From NCBI RefSeq assembly GCF_001998885.1, contig NZ_CP019609.1:682001-746000 (forward strand): a stretch of DNA of 64,000 nt. The letters are read 5' to 3'. Below the pieces are notes generated by a model. It did not search any database and had not been told where the DNA came from. It saw only the letters and a list, made by a program, of their open reading frames with translations. The position numbers and the translations under genes were made by a program. The stretch's first letter is position 1. Every line of letters starts with the position of its first letter. This stretch comes from Vagococcus penaei (lineage in GTDB: Bacteria > Bacillota > Bacilli > Lactobacillales > Vagococcaceae). Positions 59,117-64,000 of this stretch are shown here, piece by piece.

Positions 59117-60037
59117 TTAATTTTTTAATGCTTTAATAAATTTTGGTGGGACTTTCGATTTAAATTCCATCTGTTTACCTGTCGTTGGATGAGTAAATGC
59201 CAGTGTGGTCGCATGTAATCCTAGCCGTTTAATCGGATTTGTACGTGCACCGTATTTCTTGTCACCGACAACTGGGTGCCCAAGTTCTTCCATATGCACA
59301 CGAATTTGGTTTTTTCTACCTGTATCTAAGCGCACTTCTAATAGACTAAATTCTTTTGTCCCACGAATTTTTTTATAATGAGTAATCGCTTTTTTTCCAC
59401 CATATTTATCAGACGAATGGAAATGCATTTTAAAGGCTTTACTTTCAGTTAACCAAGAAGTAATCGTACCAGATTCTTTTGTCACACTTCCTTCAACCAG
59501 TGCCGTATACATTCTTTCTTCTACAGTTTCTTTCCATGTATCTTGTAGCAAGTGCTTCACTTGCTCGTTCTTAGCGAATAACATAACTCCAGACGTATCG
59601 CGATCTAAGCGATGGACAATATAAACACGGTTATTTGGATTATCTTGTTTAACATAATTCATTAATTGACTATGAGCAGTTACTTCATAACGATTATTAT
59701 TGGCAATCGATAAAATACCTGACTCTTTTTCAATCACTAAGATGACATCATCTTCGTAAATAACTTGTACACCAATCAATGCATGCTCTTTGATTGCTGT
59801 TTGATTGTCTTGAATTGTTACATGCTGACCGACTTTTAAGACATGGTTATGTTTGGTTACAACTTGACCATCAACTGATACTTGTCCTCTAGTTAAAATG
59901 GATTTCACCGAATTACGACTGTGATGTGTCAGTGTGTCACGTAAAAATGGCAATAATTCTCCTGCTACTTTCACTTCGTAATCCATTGGTCGATTTTTTT
60001 GATTCACTTTAGTAATTTTTTTTGATTGTTTCTTCAT
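59117..60037 (-). CDS. RluA-family 23S rRNA/tRNA pseudouridine synthase
   Basis: About 306 residues from the ATG at 60037; a GTG nine bases earlier is also possible. S4-like N-terminus (about 20-80: ELLPFLRDTLTHHSRNSVKSILTRGQVSVDG), then the synthase domain with the catalytic Asp in VHRLDRDTSGVMLFAKN, LVEGSV, LLEVRLDTGRKNQIRVHMEELGHPVVGDKKYG and LGLHATTLAFTHPTTG. Family members modify uridines in rRNA; exact target not predictable. Confidence 0.94.
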   Translation of the reverse strand: MKKQSKKITKVNQKNRPMDYEVKVAGELLPFLRDTLTHHSRNSVKSILTRGQVSVDGQVVTKHNHVLKVGQHVTIQDNQTAIKEHALIGVQVIYEDDVILVIEKESGILSIANNNRYEVTAHSQLMNYVKQDNPNNRVYIVHRLDRDTSGVMLFAKNEQVKHLLQDTWKETVEERMYTALVEGSVTKESGTITSWLTESKAFKMHFHSSDKYGGKKAITHYKKIRGTKEFSLLEVRLDTGRKNQIRVHMEELGHPVVGDKKYGARTNPIKRLGLHATTLAFTHPTTGKQMEFKSKVPPKFIKALKN

Positions 60038-60250
60038 TATTATCACGACTCTTTTCTTCCCAATATCAGATGACTCAATATATACTCGTCATCTTTTCTG
60101 TCATTTTTTACTTTACCACATTTTTGAAAAAAAGCCTAAATAATCTGGTCAGTACAGTCCTAATTTTAAATCAGTCAAAAAACAACCTATTTTATTAATC
60201 TTCAATAATAGATCAATTATTTCCCAATCACTGTGTACCCATCAAATAAT

Positions 60251-60291
60251 TAAAATCTCACTATCACCTTTAACAGTGATAGTGAGATTAT
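60251..60291 (-). terminator. Terminator of the UPF0173 gene
   Basis: Arms AATCTCACTATCAC and GTGATAGTGAGATT around a short loop, directly after the stop. The 200 bases between here and the pseudouridine synthase gene are AT-rich with only its presumed promoter. Confidence 0.85.
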
Positions 60292-60295
60292 TTAT

Positions 60296-60979
60296 CTAAA
60301 GATTAAGTTCATCGCCAACTTGCATCACATAACCCATACCTTTTGGTAACTTAGCAACGAATTCTTCTGGATTTTGTTTGATGACTGGAAATGTATTGTA
60401 ATGAATAGGAACGACTGTTTTAGCTTGGATTTTTTGACTAGCCTTAACTGCATCATCAGGCCCCATCGTAAAGTTATCCCCGATTGGTAAAAAGGCCACA
60501 TCAATTGTAAAGTCATCATTTAGTAACGCTAAATCACTAAAATACGCTGTATCTCCCGCATGATAGATTGTCTTACCATCAATTTGCAAAACAAAACCTG
60601 CCGGCTCTCCCATGTAAACCATCTGACCATCTATCTCATAACCTGAACTATGTTGTGCAAAAACCATTTTTACTCGTCCAAAAGGAAAGTCAAATGCTCC
60701 ACCAATATTTAATGAATGGACGGTATCAACTCCTTGAGTTATTGCATAATGTGTAAGCTCTGGAATTGCAATGACAGTTGCCTGATTGTTTTTAGCGATT
60801 TCTACCATATCACCAATATGATCACCATGACCATGTGTAATTAAAAGATAATCTGCTTGAACATCACTTGATATCAAATCAGTCAGTTCATTTCCTGTAA
60901 TAAATGGATCAATGATTATCCTTGTGCCATCATCTGTTGTTATCATAACGACTGAATGTCCGTGGTACGTTAATTTCAT
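60296..60979 (-). CDS. UPF0173 metal-dependent hydrolase (beta-lactamase fold)
   Basis: About 227 residues from the ATG at 60979, preceded by GGGAGG; the longer frame starts at 61000. Metallo-beta-lactamase landmarks: MKLTYHGHSVV, IDPFITGN, the zinc motif LLITHGHGDHIGD (HxHxDH), HAGDTAYF, FLPIGDNFTMGPDDAV and VPIHYNTFPVI. UPF0173 (YtkL-like) proteins are cytoplasmic hydrolases of unknown substrate. Upstream of it lies truA in the same direction. Confidence 0.95.
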   Translation of the reverse strand: MKLTYHGHSVVMITTDDGTRIIIDPFITGNELTDLISSDVQADYLLITHGHGDHIGDMVEIAKNNQATVIAIPELTHYAITQGVDTVHSLNIGGAFDFPFGRVKMVFAQHSSGYEIDGQMVYMGEPAGFVLQIDGKTIYHAGDTAYFSDLALLNDDFTIDVAFLPIGDNFTMGPDDAVKASQKIQAKTVVPIHYNTFPVIKQNPEEFVAKLPKGMGYVMQVGDELNL

Positions 60980-61058
60980 GAAAAAAACCTCCCATTTCAT
61001 TAGTTCCTTATAGTAACAGTTTACCTCATTTTGTATATTCTCTCAAAAATAACCTATT

Positions 61059-61796
61059 TTAATAGTACACTTCATCTAAAAACAGACCATGGGAAGGGAC
61101 TGTTTCACCAGCATCCACCCGATTTTTTGTCTGAAAGACGTGGTCAATGGTAGTTACTGATTTAGCACCTGTGCCAATTTCCAATAATGTTCCCACAATA
61201 ATTCGCACCATATTATACAAGAATCCGTCACCGACAAATGTAATATGTAGCATATCTCTTTCTTGCTCGATAGCTAATTCTTTAATTGTTCGAACTGTTG
61301 ATTTTTTCGTTTTTTTAAGTGATGAAAAACCTTGAAAATCATGTTCACCAATTAATCTCTCACAAGCTTCTTGCATCTTACCAAAATCTAGTTCATGGGG
61401 ATAATAAAAACTATAGAAGCGGTTAAAAGCAGTTGGTACTGGACTATTCCAAACATAGTAACTGTACTGCTTTCCAGTTGCATGATATCTTGCATGAAAC
61501 CGTTCAGATGCCTCAGAAACCTGCTTAATGATAATATCTTGAGGTAAATAGCGATTTAAAAAATCACGCATCTCTAAAAGTGATAGAGTCGATTCTGTTT
61601 TAAAATTGGCAACCTGCCCTTTCGCGTGGGCACCAGCATCAGTCCGACCTGAACCAACGATTTCGACAGGAACACCAGTCATTTGTTCTAAGACACTCTC
61701 AATTTTTCCTTGAATCGTTTTATCTGAATCTCCAAGTCGTTGCCAACCTAGATATTTTTTACCATCGTATTCAATTGTTAATTTTATATTTCTCAT
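61059..61796 (-). CDS. truA: tRNA pseudouridine(38-40) synthase
   Basis: A 245-residue TruA. RNIKLTIEYDGKKYLGWQ, the catalytic Asp in VGSGRTDAGAHAKGQVANF, RYHATGKQYSYYVWN, EHDFQGFSSLKK and FLYNMVRIIVGTLLEIG are all conserved. It modifies the anticodon stem-loop of many tRNAs. The gene often follows the ECF transporter genes in Firmicutes, but here the upstream neighbour is the amidase next to an IS element. The 156-base gap upstream is AT-rich and holds no gene. Confidence 0.97.
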   Translation of the reverse strand: MRNIKLTIEYDGKKYLGWQRLGDSDKTIQGKIESVLEQMTGVPVEIVGSGRTDAGAHAKGQVANFKTESTLSLLEMRDFLNRYLPQDIIIKQVSEASERFHARYHATGKQYSYYVWNSPVPTAFNRFYSFYYPHELDFGKMQEACERLIGEHDFQGFSSLKKTKKSTVRTIKELAIEQERDMLHITFVGDGFLYNMVRIIVGTLLEIGTGAKSVTTIDHVFQTKNRVDAGETVPSHGLFLDEVYY

Positions 61797-61952
61797 AGTA
61801 GTAGCATTGCTCCAATTTTCTAGTTATGCATCAGTCTGACTTAATGATAAATTTGTATGAAAGCCGACTTTATTCCAATATCTATCATAACAAAAAAACG
61901 AAGTGAATTATATACTTCTATCATTAAGTTGTCATATATGAAATAGTGTACA

Positions 61953-62981
61953 TTAAATTCCATAATCAAAATAGGCAGATATATTACCAAAATACCGGTC
62001 AATTAGCTCATCGTTTTGTGATGAAAGCAATTGTGATATTTCAATTAGTGTAGACACATTTTCTAACGTATTTTTAGCGATTATGACATACCCCTCACTT
62101 AAATGACCTGTTGGGACAGTGAAGCTTATCGCTCCAGCAATATTAATCACTCGAATAAAACCTTTATAGGCTTTTTGCTGAATCATCTGAGTATTATAAT
62201 CAAAGTGACCAAAAATAGAATCACCTACTCCCTCTACATCAACTGGCCCTTCTTTTGAGATGACGATATCATATGTATTTAGTAATAAAGTAAGTTTTTC
62301 AATTAATTTTTCCCTTGACAAATGGTACTTGTTCGATAGATCTATTCGTTGGATATAGTAGTGTTTCGGAAATTGTTGAAGAATAGAGTGTTTTATTGTT
62401 TCATCTAAACCAATTCTTAGTTCTATTTTTGATACTTCATCCATTAACGGGAATTCATTATTTAAAACCTTAATAATATGTGTCAAATTTCTAGATAGCA
62501 ATCCGATAGAAGGACTAAACAATATTCCATCTGTTGATTTTTTTAAGATAATTTCTTGATAATCTGATTTTCCTAACTCTGGATGAATCATACCATACAA
62601 ATTCAAACTGATTGCTGGTGCTAGGACTGATCCACCACCATCTGTTCCGATACCTAAATCATTTATTCCTAAAAAAACATTCAATGCTGTTCCACTTGAC
62701 GAACCTGTCATAACCCTACCAGTTATAGGATTAATTAAGTCTAAATCAATTGCCCGACCAGAATGACTCGATTTGTCAATTGTATGACAAATATAACCAA
62801 TATTAGTTAAACGCTCAATAAATTCCGGTGATACCTTAGCAACGTCCTTTATTCCTAAATAATATCCTGAAGATTCTGATATATGGTCAATATTATTCGG
62901 AAAAACTTTTGTAACAGACCGATATCTATTATCTATTGCTAAAAATGTTTTCTTGGCATATTCTTGTATCCTCTTAGTCAA
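61953..62981 (-). CDS. Compact amidase-signature-family protein
   Basis: About 342 residues from a TTG at 62981, chosen because GGAGGT (62988-62993) lies six bases upstream. Amidase-signature features: Lys in YYLGIKDV, the Ser-rich GSSSGTALNVFLG block, and LGIGTDGGGSVLAPA with the presumed nucleophile Ser; the usual Arg after GGS is Leu here. Shorter than typical amidases (450-500 residues), and no GatB/GatC is near, so it is not a tRNA amidotransferase subunit. Substrate unknown. Because of the IS insertion the frame upstream is open, giving a transposase-amidase fused frame of at least 670 residues. Confidence 0.78.
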   Translation of the reverse strand: MTKRIQEYAKKTFLAIDNRYRSVTKVFPNNIDHISESSGYYLGIKDVAKVSPEFIERLTNIGYICHTIDKSSHSGRAIDLDLINPITGRVMTGSSSGTALNVFLGINDLGIGTDGGGSVLAPAISLNLYGMIHPELGKSDYQEIILKKSTDGILFSPSIGLLSRNLTHIIKVLNNEFPLMDEVSKIELRIGLDETIKHSILQQFPKHYYIQRIDLSNKYHLSREKLIEKLTLLLNTYDIVISKEGPVDVEGVGDSIFGHFDYNTQMIQQKAYKGFIRVINIAGAISFTVPTGHLSEGYVIIAKNTLENVSTLIEISQLLSSQNDELIDRYFGNISAYFDYGI

Positions 62982-62997
62982 TTTATTACCTCCAAAA

Positions 62998-63023
62998 AAG
63001 CTTGGATTATTAAATCCAAGCTT
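62998..63023 (-). terminator. Terminator-like hairpin in front of the amidase gene, at the IS end
   Basis: Perfect arms AAGCTTGGATT and AATCCAAGCTT with a 4-base loop; on the minus strand it is followed by six U and then, without a gap, by the amidase ribosome site GGAGGT. It may be an attenuator of the amidase gene or the terminator of a gene upstream. The IS begins immediately beyond it. Confidence 0.8.
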
Positions 63024-64000
63024 CAGATTGAAGACAAACCAGTTGCTCATAAAGGGTAATTGGTTTGTTTTTTTGTATCTTATCATTATTTTTGATAAAA
63101 TTCCCAAAATAGATAAAAAAATAGAGCCCTTCAGGTCTCTTAATTTAAGCATTTTTGCTAATTTTTTAATGTTAAGGCATGCGAAAGTGAGCCCAATTTT
63201 CATGTGCATTTTTTCTTTCCCAATTAAATTAGTGTAACGTAAGCCATGAAATTCTTTTGCCGTTCCAAATAATCGCTCAATTGTTTGTTTTCGATTATTA
63301 TATATAGCTTTCATTCCAAGGGAATGACGTATGTCTTCACAACGTTCCATATCATTTTCCCATAAATGTCGTTGAATTAATTTCCTCTTTTCTTTTGACT
63401 CAGTACAATAGGCAATCAAAGGGCATTGACTACAATCAGACGTATTACTTTTGTATTCACGATATCCGTCTCTGTTAGTTGTTGTATAGCTTAAAATTTT
63501 CACATTAGGGCAGATATATTGATCGTAGTATTCATCGTAAACATAATCATGTTTTTTATAAAATCCTTTTTTGGTCATAGGTCTTTTATATGGAAAAATA
63601 GGTGTTAAATTATTTTGAAATAATAAATGGGCTATACCAGGTGTTTTGTATCCAGCGTCCATTACTAATTTATCTAAGGTAAAGTGACTTTGTAATTTAT
63701 TATAGATATCGATGAATGTCCGACTATCATGTTGATTACCAGGATGAGTTGTATATCCTAAAACCCAACCATTCTTGTCACATGCTACTTGTGCAGCATA
63801 AGCAAAAACCTGTTTATGCTCTCCTTTATGGAACCAACCACTCTCATCATCTGTTTTACTAATTTTTTTATGTTTTACCTGATTTTCACTTTCCTCTCTT
63901 CTTTTTAAGGGCTTTTTTAATCTTTTTTCTCTATCTATTTCAACTTCTTTTTGTAGTGATTCCACATAAAAAAGAGTTTCTTCAGTAACTTCGTTACTTT
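63024..64000 (-). mobile_element. IS1182-family insertion sequence, copy 2 (cut by window end)
   Basis: Starts with the same CAGATTGAAGACAAA end as copy 1 and, as far as compared by eye, is identical to it over the visible 977 bases (offset 47546). By comparison with copy 1 it should end near 64558. Same orientation as copy 1. Confidence 0.92.
63024..64000 (-). CDS. IS1182-family transposase, C-terminal part, copy 2
   Basis: Visible residues match the C-terminal two-thirds of the copy 1 transposase exactly, including VMDAGYKTPGIA, CSQCPLIAYC and RKQTIERLFGTAKEFHGLRYT, ending SNWFVFNL at the IS boundary. There is no stop codon inside the element; the frame continues KLGFNNPSFFGGNK through the hairpin into the amidase gene. 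The N-terminus lies beyond position 64000. Confidence 0.9.

Noticed and set aside
63024-64000. Copy 2 of the IS as a truncated remnant
   Set aside because: The visible part is identical to copy 1 and is cut only by the window edge, so truncation cannot be claimed.

Overview
The window looks like a chromosomal segment from an AT-rich, low-GC Gram-positive of the order Lactobacillales, most likely Enterococcaceae (Vagococcus or Enterococcus-like). Pointers are the rapZ-yvcK-whiA cluster, a WxL-type surface protein next to a DUF916 WxL-interacting protein, an LPXTG-anchored protein, strong AAGGAGG ribosome sites with frequent GTG/TTG starts, LicT/RAT control of a beta-glucoside PTS, and GRP-type ribose uptake. 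The genus is inferred from gene content only. I see no rRNA, tRNA, CRISPR array or prophage.

Layout. 1-9.1 kb: whiA (partial), yvcK and rapZ, a lone aspartate 4-decarboxylase/aminotransferase, and uvrA-uvrB behind a LexA-like box. 9.2-15.4 kb: pepC, an LCP ligase, a MalY-type aminotransferase, feoA-feoB behind a DtxR-like operator (feoB is frameshifted at an A-tract), and a copZ-like metallochaperone. 15.4-17.05 kb: a complete IS1182-family element inserted in a terminator hairpin that is duplicated on both sides. 17-20.4 kb: ribose genes rbsU-D-K with their LacI-type repressor rbsR. 20.6-27.7 kb: cyclopropane fatty acid synthase, an AEC transporter, an AraC/GyrI regulator, a TetR-controlled FtsX-type ABC exporter, and two small membrane proteins.

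27.8-36 kb is the most unusual metabolic block: an orphan iolD, a divergent DeoR-type regulator, a malonate-semialdehyde-decarboxylase-like tautomerase with the full catalytic set, a second AEC transporter, a D-2-hydroxyacid dehydrogenase and a convergent CitA/DcuS-type two-component system. It reads like an organic-acid or keto-acid utilisation module rather than an inositol operon. 36-41.2 kb: an RpiB-like isomerase, then bglP-licT-bglA with promoter, RAT antiterminator and terminator all visible.

41.3-54.2 kb is the cell-surface block: a penicillin V acylase/bile-salt-hydrolase family enzyme, a 1363-residue LPXTG protein carrying two complete 5'-nucleotidase units, a TetR and alpha/beta hydrolase pair, YbjQ, a WxL protein with its DUF916 partner, a very AT-rich gene-free stretch, and a duplicated-domain lipoprotein. 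That lipoprotein is divergent from a VanRS/OmpR-class two-component system, and the shared promoter region carries three copies of a 9-bp box. 56.7-61.8 kb: housekeeping genes (DbpA-type helicase, a DUF4230 protein, RluA-family synthase, UPF0173 hydrolase, truA). 61.9-64 kb: a compact amidase whose leader hairpin abuts a second, identical copy of the IS element. Because the transposase reading frame has no stop inside the element, it runs in frame through the hairpin into the amidase gene.
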